Shown here piece after piece: positions 5,388 through 10,076 of a stretch of 10,076 nucleotides of DNA (positions are counted from its first letter, which is position 1; every line of letters starts with the position of its first letter). The stretch covers positions 1 through 10,076 of the forward strand of contig DVGP01000093.1 of assembly GCA_018712665.1 (NCBI GenBank), written 5' to 3'. The notes below the pieces were generated by a model that was given only the letters and a program-made list of their open reading frames with translations, did no database searches and had not been told where the DNA came from. The translations under genes and the position numbers were made by a program. The DNA comes from Candidatus Pelethomonas intestinigallinarum. GTDB lineage: Bacteria; Bacillota; Clostridia; Oscillospirales; Oscillospiraceae.

Positions 5388-7759
5388 CCGTCTGATCTGT
5401 CCCAACTTGGGACACGGGCCGTCTCCGCCTCGTCCCCCGGGGTGGTGGACATGAGGCGGTAGAGCTGGGTGTCCTTGGGGATGGTGTTGATGAAGGGGAC
5501 GATGGCCCCGCCCATACGGATGAGGCCGGTGCCTGGGGCGGAGTTGGTGATATAGCCCATCTGCGTGTCGGAGATCCGCAGGAGCTTGGCCAACTCCGCC
5601 CGGTCGGTAGCCGCCTGGTTATAGAGCACCAGGAACTCGCTGTTGGCGAACATGAGGCGGGCGGTCTCGGACCGCAGGCACTCCTCCACGTTCTGGGTGG
5701 CGGCGGTCATGATACCGGCGTATTTCCGAAATCGCTTCCATGCCTTGTAGAGGAACTGGGCGGAGAAGACGTATTTGAAGAACAGATACGCCTCATCCAC
5801 GAAGACCCATGTATACTTGCCCCGCTTCCGGTTCTCCATCACCCGGTTCTGGATGGCCTCCAGAGCTATCACCAAAGCGGTGGGTCGGAGCTGTTCCCCC
5901 ATCTCGTACAGGTCCAGGACCACGATCCTGCTGTTCATGTCCACGTTGGTGGGGTGGGCGAAGACGTTCAGCGTCCCTTCCACGATGAGCTCGGAGGCCA
6001 GGGCGATCTCCCTTGCCTCCTCCTCGTTCTGCGCCATGACCTCCCGCCGCCAGTCGGTGAGGAGGGGGGCCGGGCCGTGATAGCCCCGCTTCAGGCAGGG
6101 CCGCAGGATGTTCCCGGTACAGCGGTCGATGATGGAGCGATGTCCGCCCTCCAGGGTCCCCGCCCCCATCTGCTGCTCGATGACGCTCATAAGGAGCTGG
6201 GACTTCATGGCGATGGGGTCGTCGCCGTCGCCGTAGCAGTCCCCCAGGTCCAGGGGGTTGATGTGGTGGGGGCTGCTGGGGGAGATCTGGATCACCGTGC
6301 CGCCCAGGGCCCTGGCGATGGGGCCGTACTCCCGCTCGGCGTCGATGATGATGATATCGTCGTCGGTGCCCATGGCCACATTGGAGATCGTGCCCTTCAT
6401 GCCCATGGATTTGCCGGAGCCGGACACGCCCAGGACAAAGGCGTGGGGGGAGATGAGGCGCTTGCGGTCACAGATCAGGGGATTTTTGGAAACGGCGTTG
6501 ACGCCGTAGTACAGGCCGCCGGGGTCCTGGATCTCCTGGGCCCGGAAGGGCATGAGGACGGCGGCGCTCTCGGTGGTCAGGGTCCGCAGGGCCCGGACCC
6601 GGCGCAGGCCATAGGGCAGCACCGTGTTCAGCCCGTCTTCCTGCTGGTAGCGCAGAACGGAGAACTGGCACAGATGGTTTCGGCCAACGGCCATAAGGGC
6701 CTCCGTGTCCATGTCCAGCTGTTCCAGGGTATCGGCGATGTGGACGAGCGTGACCACGGCGAAGATCATCCGCTGGTCTCTGGTGGTCAGGTCGTCCAGG
6801 AACTCCTTGGCCTCCCCCCGCACCTGCTCCAGCTCGTAGGGCACCACGGCGGAGAAGTTGTTGTTGGCGTTCTGCTTCTGCTGCCAGCGGGCCACGTCGG
6901 TCTCCACGGCCAAGATCCTGTTCTGGATCTCCCGCACCGCCTCGTCGGTGGGGATGGGCAGGACGTCGATGGACAGCATGAGGTTCCGGGGAAAGTCGCA
7001 GAGCTCCGCGATCATGTCGTCCCGGAGGTAGGAGGCGTAGTCCCGCAGGAACAGCACCCGCCCCACCTTGCGCCCCATCTCGAAGTGGTCCGCCTTGAAG
7101 GCGAAGCTGTCCGGGCAGATCAGGTCCCGGAAGTCCACGCCGCCGCGGATGGCCCGGCTCTGGTCGAAGGAGAAATACCGCTCCTCGCCGGGGCGGAAGA
7201 AGTCGTGGAGGACCCGAAGGCGGTCCTCGCCGGAGAGGGGACGGGCCCCGGAATCCAGCCGGCCGAAGCTCTTGGCCAGGTCGCCCTCCGCCCGGCGAAA
7301 GAAGCTCCTGGCGGCCTCGATCTTCCGCTGGGGGATGGACAGGGTGATGAACTTGTCCTGGATCAGGTCATTGCCCTGGGCCATCCTGTCCAAAAGGATC
7401 TGATCGAACTCCCGCCGGTATCGGTCCAGCGCGTCTCCCCGCTCCCCCATGAGGACGGTACGGCGGAAGACCTCCGGGTCCAGCCGGCGGTTGCAGATTG
7501 TGATCTTGGAGGCGGCGTCCGTGGGCAGGGAGTTGAGCACGCCGCAGTAGGACAGAAAGATGGAGCGGCGGTCCTCGTCGGAGGCGGCCTTATAATTGAT
7601 GTCCGCGAAGCGCCATGTCCTGCTGAGCTTCCGGCCCACCAGCCAGACGCCGTCCCGGTAGACCCGGCGGATGGGGATGGACCGCTGGACGCTGTGGGGG
7701 ATGGAAAAGCGGTCCCGCTCCGCTTTGTTGGCGGCCAGGAGGGTCTTAATCAAAGTCAT
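5384..7759 (-). CDS. VirB4/TraE-family conjugation ATPase
   Basis: This is the cytoplasmic AAA-type ATPase that powers assembly of the type IV secretion channel and is usually among the most conserved proteins of Tn1549-like elements. Of 791 residues, about 1-400 form the N-terminal VirB4 region. The motor domain follows with Walker A GVSGSGKS (Lys450) and Walker B WVFVDEA (Asp655, Glu656), then a conserved TQNVEECLRS segment. All key residues are present and no frameshift is seen. The start ATG 7759 is preceded by GAAGGAGG and overlaps the end of prgI by 14 nt. The stop codon overlaps the methyltransferase start. The last ten codons (RVPSWDRSDG) are partly encoded by the TGTCCC palindrome at 5398-5414, so this tail may be a junction sequence and not an ancestral part of the protein. 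VirB3- and VirB6-like genes upstream support the assignment. Confidence 0.95.
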   Translation of the reverse strand: MTLIKTLLAANKAERDRFSIPHSVQRSIPIRRVYRDGVWLVGRKLSRTWRFADINYKAASDEDRRSIFLSYCGVLNSLPTDAASKITICNRRLDPEVFRRTVLMGERGDALDRYRREFDQILLDRMAQGNDLIQDKFITLSIPQRKIEAARSFFRRAEGDLAKSFGRLDSGARPLSGEDRLRVLHDFFRPGEERYFSFDQSRAIRGGVDFRDLICPDSFAFKADHFEMGRKVGRVLFLRDYASYLRDDMIAELCDFPRNLMLSIDVLPIPTDEAVREIQNRILAVETDVARWQQKQNANNNFSAVVPYELEQVRGEAKEFLDDLTTRDQRMIFAVVTLVHIADTLEQLDMDTEALMAVGRNHLCQFSVLRYQQEDGLNTVLPYGLRRVRALRTLTTESAAVLMPFRAQEIQDPGGLYYGVNAVSKNPLICDRKRLISPHAFVLGVSGSGKSMGMKGTISNVAMGTDDDIIIIDAEREYGPIARALGGTVIQISPSSPHHINPLDLGDCYGDGDDPIAMKSQLLMSVIEQQMGAGTLEGGHRSIIDRCTGNILRPCLKRGYHGPAPLLTDWRREVMAQNEEEAREIALASELIVEGTLNVFAHPTNVDMNSRIVVLDLYEMGEQLRPTALVIALEAIQNRVMENRKRGKYTWVFVDEAYLFFKYVFSAQFLYKAWKRFRKYAGIMTAATQNVEECLRSETARLMFANSEFLVLYNQAATDRAELAKLLRISDTQMGYITNSAPGTGLIRMGGAIVPFINTIPKDTQLYRLMSTTPGDEAETARVPSWDRSDG
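5398..5414. repeat. TGTCCC palindrome at the VirB4/methyltransferase junction
   Basis: TGTCCCAACTTGGGACA has perfect 8-bp arms around one central base. It encodes the last few residues of VirB4 and ends 11 nt upstream of the methyltransferase ATG (5387). As an mRNA hairpin it would sit where the ribosome must load for the next gene, so it could affect coupling between the two. No strong Shine-Dalgarno sequence precedes that ATG. Confidence 0.8.
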
Positions 7760-8096
7760 CGGCCTCCTTCCGCCCCAGGGCCCGGTAGTAGAGATCTTCG
7801 GAGCGGAACACCCGCTTCCCGGCGCAGAGAAACTCAGACTTGAGGAAGGCCCACAGGAACCGCTCCAGGGTCAGGCCGTTGTAGCTGAAGAAGCCCGCCA
7901 CGGCCACGGGCGCGGCTGCGAGGATGCAGGCCCAGCTGGCCGCTTCCTGGCCGAAGGGGCCCTTCAGGCAGAGATACATCACCGCGGCGATGCCCACGGC
8001 GGCCGCGGCGCAGAGAAACTGCCGGGCGGAGAGACCGAAGAAGATGGTCTCCTTGTGCTGGCGTACTTCCTTGGGGATCTTGATCTCCAATCGCAT
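7746..8096 (-). CDS. prgI: PrgI-family conjugation protein (VirB3-like)
   Basis: A small inner-membrane component of the type IV secretion channel, normally encoded directly before the VirB4 ATPase with which it works. It has 116 residues starting MRLEIKIPKEVRQHKETIFFGLSARQ, the usual start of PrgI proteins. Two membrane helices (about 26-44 and 52-72) are separated by a short loop. A conserved-looking stretch YNGLTLERFLWAFLKSEFL follows the second helix, and the tail is charged. The last codons overlap the VirB4 start by 14 nt. AAAGGA lies only 2 nt before the ATG, close spacing but usable. In related elements prgI follows trbL directly; here about 820 bp carrying plus-strand genes separate them, and I see no convincing minus-strand promoter in that gap. 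Confidence 0.88.
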   Translation of the reverse strand: MRLEIKIPKEVRQHKETIFFGLSARQFLCAAAAVGIAAVMYLCLKGPFGQEAASWACILAAAPVAVAGFFSYNGLTLERFLWAFLKSEFLCAGKRVFRSEDLYYRALGRKEADDFD

Positions 8097-8110
8097 CTTC
8101 CTTTCGGTTC

Positions 8111-8127
8111 AAATTTTTGAAAAATTT
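8111..8127. promoter_or_regulatory. AT-rich palindrome overlapping the -35 box
   Basis: AAATTTTT and AAAAATTT are perfect 8-bp arms around a central G, ending inside the TTGACA box of the plus-strand promoter. It could be an operator or simply an A/T-rich upstream (UP) element. It also lies just upstream of the prgI start on the other strand. Confidence 0.4.
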
Positions 8128-8154
8128 GACAGATTTTTGCCAAAATGAGATAAT
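8126..8154 (+). promoter_or_regulatory. Strong sigma-A-type promoter of the small membrane-protein gene
   Basis: TTGACA (8126-8131, perfect -35) and GATAAT (8149-8154, one mismatch to TATAAT) are 17 nt apart, with A/T-rich DNA upstream. The start point would be near 8161. A small inverted repeat, CAAGG-AAA-CCTTG (8162-8174), lies right at the predicted start and could be an operator or a 5' hairpin. This promoter is far closer to consensus than anything else visible here. Confidence 0.8.
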
Positions 8155-8216
8155 ATAGGTACAAGGAAACCTTGCGTATCACAATATTTTTGAACATTTT
8201 GAAGGAGGTCGTCATC

Positions 8217-8573
8217 ATGACACTGCCGCAGGCTATCGTACAGCTCATAGGGGTCATTTTCCTGCTCACCATCATCTGGAAACTGCTGTCCAGGACCAAA
8301 CTGCTCCCGTTCACGCTCTACCTGATCGGCGTCAACAACATCTATCCCGTGTGGGTGGCGGAGCACCAGCTCGCCTATTATGGGATCATGGCGCTGTGCC
8401 TCCTGTACCCGGCGGCGTACTGGCTGCTTCGCTGCCGCCAGTACCGCCAGGAGGAGGCGGAGGCCAAGGGGGAGCTGCTGGCGATCGCTTACGCGCACCA
8501 TCAGGATGAGCGCTACCAGCAAGTGCTGGAGGCGATCCGGCGGATGGACGCGGAGAAGAGCGTATCCGAATGA
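8217..8573 (+). CDS. Small membrane protein of unknown function, opposite strand within the conjugation operon
   Basis: I do not recognise the family. The ATG at 8217 is preceded by GAAGGAGG at 8 nt, an excellent Shine-Dalgarno sequence; an in-frame ATG at 8172 would lie almost on the transcription start and is unlikely. The 118-residue product has a hydrophobic helix at about 5-24, a possible second at 29-47, a clear one at 53-72 and a charged, helical cytoplasmic tail (about 73-118, rich in Glu, Arg and Gln). There is no signal peptide or lipobox. The gene has its own strong promoter and a strong terminator, so it forms a separate unit transcribed against the operon that surrounds it. A constitutively made inner-membrane protein inside a transfer operon would fit an entry-exclusion or immunity role; this is inference from position, size and topology only. 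Confidence 0.85.
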   Translation: MTLPQAIVQLIGVIFLLTIIWKLLSRTKLLPFTLYLIGVNNIYPVWVAEHQLAYYGIMALCLLYPAAYWLLRCRQYRQEEAEAKGELLAIAYAHHQDERYQQVLEAIRRMDAEKSVSE

Positions 8574-8584
8574 CGCGGGATAGA

Positions 8585-8616
8585 GGACGGCGGGCAGCAG
8601 CCCGCCGTCCTTTTTT
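8585..8616 (+). terminator. Rho-independent terminator of the small membrane-protein gene
   Basis: GGACGGCGGGC (8585-8595) and GCCCGCCGTCC (8600-8610) pair perfectly over 11 bp around AGCA and are followed by TTTTTT. It begins 11 nt after the stop codon of the plus-strand gene. On the minus strand there is no T-run behind it, so it should not stop the conjugation operon. Confidence 0.93.
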
Positions 8617-8647
8617 CCAGAGCATACGATCGGCGCGGATCTTCCTG

Positions 8648-8676
8648 TTGCGCGAAGGCCCGATAGGGTGTATACT
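8648..8676 (+). promoter_or_regulatory. Possible promoter of the second plus-strand unit
   Basis: TTGCGC (8648-8653, weak -35) and TATACT (8671-8676, one mismatch to TATAAT) are separated by exactly 17 nt. Transcription would start near 8683, at the first arm of a GGATCAG stem. The weak -35 suggests low or activated expression. Confidence 0.45.
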
Positions 8677-8918
8677 GGTCTCGGATCAGCTGGTCCCCCC
8701 TCTCTGATCCACCAGACCCGAAAGGGCCCGAAAGGGGCAAGGCAGACGTGAGAAAATGTGTTAGTAGAGGGGGAATGCGTATGACCAGTATTTTGAAAGC
8801 CGTCGTGAACAAAGTCCGAAAGATCCGCCTGACAGCGATCACTCTCAAAACACCCGTCATTGATCTCACGTTTGCTCTTTCGCTGATCCCACCGCTCCCG
8901 TCAAGGGGGCGGTTTTTT
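8672..8918 (+). ncRNA. Candidate structured RNA between the small membrane gene and trbL
   Basis: This roughly 240-nt stretch has no convincing gene but shows clustered complementarity. Two tandem hairpins, CCC-GAAA-GGG at 8717-8726 and 8727-8736, carry GNRA loops on the plus strand only. GGATCAG (8683-8689) can pair with CTGATCC at 8704-8710 or again at 8883-8889. CCCCCTCT (8696-8703) matches AGAGGGGG (8766-8773). ATACTGGTC (8672-8680) matches GACCAGTAT (8783-8791), and ACGTGAGA (8746-8753) matches TCTCACGT (8864-8871). It ends in an intrinsic terminator. A weak promoter precedes it. Some of the pairings are mutually exclusive, as in a switch. A single 8-9 bp match could be chance in this length; the cluster is what counts. 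A plus-strand frame from ATG 8781 (52 codons) runs through the terminator to a stop at 8937-8939, so a terminated RNA would lack its stop codon. I do not recognise the RNA as a known riboswitch. Confidence 0.4.
8891..8918 (+). terminator. Rho-independent terminator ending the second plus-strand unit
   Basis: ACCGCTCCC (8891-8899) and GGGGGCGGT (8905-8913) pair with one G·T wobble around GTCAA and are followed by TTTTT. The T-run overlaps the trbL stop codon on the opposite strand (8917-8919). The reverse complement has no T-run, so it acts on the plus strand and confirms that something is transcribed toward trbL. Confidence 0.8.
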
Positions 8919-9732
8919 ACAGTCCGAACATATCCCTAACGATACGCTCCGCGCCCTTGACCATGGCGGTGAGGATGAGCATGTTGAAGATGACCTGCCC
9001 GACGTACTGATAGGCCATGGTCACAGCGGACAGGGAGGTATCCACCGCCGGGTCTCCGCTGGAGAGGAAGGCGGAATAGATCAGGCAGGCCAAGATGATG
9101 ACCGCGCCCTCCATGCACACGCCCACATAAGACTTGATGAACGCCTTGCCCATGCTGGCCGTCCCCTCCCCGGCAAAGGAGGCCAGGGGGATCGGAGACA
9201 AGGCGGTATACATGTAGAGGCGGAAAAAGCGGCCATACACCGTGAGGATCAGCACGAAGGACAGCACGGTGATGAGCAGAGAACCCAGGAAAGACACCAG
9301 CCACAGAGGGATCGAGTGGAGGAACCCCACCTCCTCTATGGCCGCCACTATCTCCGCCGGCAGGGCGGCGGTCTCGCTCACCGCCCCGCCCACGCCGCCC
9401 ATGACCGTCTGAACGATCCCGCCGCAGATGGAGAAGATGGCAGTCATGAGCTCCATACCGGACCCCACCGCCACCTTGGCGGCGGCGAAGCGGAGGAAGT
9501 GCCGCAGGGCGTACTCCGGCCGCTGGAGCTCCCGGAAGGAGGCGGCGGACTGGAACACGCCCATGGCGAAGAACAGGACCAGCAGGCCGTAGGCGATGCC
9601 CTGCACGGCGCTGTTGATGTTCACGATCACATCCCAGATATCTCCGCCCTTGAAGCTCCGCGGGGTCTGGGTCAGCAGCTCCCACAGCTCTCCCAGCCTC
9701 TCGTTCCAGGTCCCCAGGGCGCTCTCCAGCAT
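8917..9732 (-). CDS. TrbL/VirB6-like conjugation membrane protein
   Basis: A multi-pass inner-membrane protein thought to line the DNA path of the transfer channel. From ATG 9732 it has 271 residues: an amphipathic N-terminus, then hydrophobic segments at about 44-62, 84-112, 141-172, 203-223 and 240-258. The run YGRFFRLYMYTALSPIPLASF, with the conserved ALSPIPLA core, is typical of this family in Tn1549-like elements. The start is uncertain: the ATG has no ribosome-binding site, and the residues before it (GDNWIVQ) look coding. GGGGGG at 9765-9770 is spaced 8 nt from an ATC codon in frame (9754-9756). Alternatively, one extra G near 9749-9752 separates a GTG start (9761-9763) from this frame. 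It follows the pilin-like gene across an 86-nt gap holding a palindrome, and precedes prgI after the plus-strand insertion. Confidence 0.88.
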   Translation of the reverse strand: MLESALGTWNERLGELWELLTQTPRSFKGGDIWDVIVNINSAVQGIAYGLLVLFFAMGVFQSAASFRELQRPEYALRHFLRFAAAKVAVGSGMELMTAIFSICGGIVQTVMGGVGGAVSETAALPAEIVAAIEEVGFLHSIPLWLVSFLGSLLITVLSFVLILTVYGRFFRLYMYTALSPIPLASFAGEGTASMGKAFIKSYVGVCMEGAVIILACLIYSAFLSSGDPAVDTSLSAVTMAYQYVGQVIFNMLILTAMVKGAERIVRDMFGL

Positions 9733-9773
9733 CTGGACGATCCAGTTATCCCCGATCGCTCACACCCCCCGAT

Positions 9774-9800
9774 AAACGTGTCCCGACTTGGGACACGTTT
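9774..9800. repeat. Extended TGTCCC palindrome in the pilin/trbL gap
   Basis: The arms AAACGTGTCCC (9774-9784) and GGGACACGTTT (9790-9800) pair over 11 bp around GACTT. The core matches the palindromes at 1893-1907 and 5398-5414 with one changed base. It is followed by T's on the plus strand, but there is no plus-strand gene to end. On the minus strand it would form a hairpin in the operon mRNA between the pilin-like gene and trbL, where it could protect or process the upstream message. Confidence 0.75.
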
Positions 9801-9818
9801 TTTGTCGCGCCCATGGCC

Positions 9819-10076
9819 TCATACCACGCCGATGGCGGTCAGGATCTCCTTGGCGAAGGCAATGAGCATACCGCCGAACAGGCAGAGGAAGCCCTGGCTG
9901 CGCTGGCTGGCGTCATGGCCCTGGACGCTGAGGCCCACCTGCACCACGCCCCAGCCAAGGATGATGATGCCGATGGCCCGGATGCAGGAGAAGATAAACT
10001 CGGACAGGTTGTTCACAATGGTCAGGGGGTCGTCCGCCGCCAGGGCGGGGGCGGTCAGGACACAGACGGCCAGGGC
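9819..10076 (-). CDS. VirB2/Maff2-like pilin-type conjugation protein, 5' end beyond the window
   Basis: A small secreted or membrane-inserted protein in the position of the Maff2/VirB2 gene of Tn1549-like operons, probably the pilus or channel subunit. The frame is open to the window edge and shows 85 residues. The visible start, ALAVCVLTAPALA followed by ADDPL, is the end of a signal peptide with a clear AxA cleavage site, so the GTG at 10016 is internal and the true start lies outside. Two hydrophobic helices follow (RAIGIIILGWGVVQVGLSV and FLCLFGGMLIAFAKEILTAI) with a short polar loop GHDASQRSQG between them, the VirB2/TrbC layout. The stop is TGA 9819-9821. Assignment to VirB2 as opposed to Maff2 is by topology and position, not by a diagnostic motif. 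Confidence 0.75.
   Translation of the reverse strand, partial: ALAVCVLTAPALAADDPLTIVNNLSEFIFSCIRAIGIIILGWGVVQVGLSVQGHDASQRSQGFLCLFGGMLIAFAKEILTAIGVV

Noticed and set aside
5954..7843. A 629-codon open frame on the plus strand opposite virB4
   Set aside because: It mirrors the codon pattern of virB4 in GC-rich DNA, its translation is rich in Gly, Val, Asp and Gln with no domain, and virB4 itself has all motor motifs.
8097..8216. A minus-strand promoter for prgI-virB4 in the A/T-rich gap
   Set aside because: TTGGCA and TATATT-like words occur on the minus strand but not at workable spacing.
8683..8715. A compact H-type pseudoknot from GGATCAG/CTGATCC plus CTGGT/ACCAG
   Set aside because: The two helices interlock with no connecting nucleotides, which is not geometrically possible. 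They are better read as alternative pairings.
8717..8736. Tandem repeat CCCGAAAGGG x2 as a CRISPR or iteron
   Set aside because: There are only two adjacent short units with no spacers, and they are better explained as GAAA-loop hairpins.
8748..8939. A 63-codon plus-strand frame (52 codons from ATG 8781) as a real gene
   Set aside because: The frame runs through a strong terminator before its stop codon, and the residues after 8890 are just the translated hairpin. A usable AGAGGGGG does precede ATG 8781, so a short peptide is not fully excluded; I treat it as part of the RNA candidate.
9774..9806. A plus-strand intrinsic terminator (stem followed by T-run)
   Set aside because: No plus-strand gene lies upstream, and the core belongs to the repeated palindrome family.

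Overview
The window is about 10 kb of GC-rich DNA. It reads as part of an integrative conjugative element of the Tn1549/CTn type, carried by a Firmicutes host. A gut Clostridia such as an Oscillospiraceae or Lachnospiraceae member is likely, judging from gene families, gene order and GC content; the species cannot be read from the sequence.

Right to left, on the minus strand, lies a mating-channel operon. It holds a signal-peptide-bearing VirB2/Maff2-like pilin-type protein (9819 to the window edge), a TrbL/VirB6-like multi-pass membrane protein (8917-9732), a PrgI/VirB3-like protein (7746-8096) and a VirB4/TraE-type ATPase (5384-7759). These are followed by a C5 cytosine DNA methyltransferase (4284-5387) and a large membrane-anchored NlpC/P60 cell-wall hydrolase (1915-4272 or 4287). 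The genes from PrgI onward are tightly packed: VirB4 overlaps prgI by 14 nt, and the methyltransferase start overlaps the VirB4 stop as ATGA. A strong hairpin terminator at 1841-1890 closes the operon. Together these genes supply the pilin-like subunit, the inner-membrane channel, the motor, protection or marking of transferred DNA, and local opening of peptidoglycan.

The operon is interrupted between trbL and prgI (8097-8916) by plus-strand DNA. This carries a small membrane-protein gene (8217-8573) with its own near-consensus promoter, Shine-Dalgarno sequence and terminator. Behind it is a second, apparently noncoding unit (about 8671-8918) with a promoter, two GAAA-tetraloop hairpins, several long-range complementarities and a terminator abutting the trbL stop codon. 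This insertion is the least explained part of the window.

Left of the operon terminator is a complete IS1182-type insertion sequence (about 331-1819) whose transposase has all three DDE residues. Beyond it is only the C-terminal piece of a metallophosphoesterase (91 to about 330), ending in a very long terminator hairpin. The IS therefore sits on a rearranged joint.

A palindrome, TGTCCCAASTTGGGACA or a close variant, recurs at four places, all at or near gene junctions: both sides of the operon terminator, the VirB4/methyltransferase junction, and the pilin/trbL gap. No tRNA, rRNA, CRISPR array, integrase, relaxase or att site was seen.
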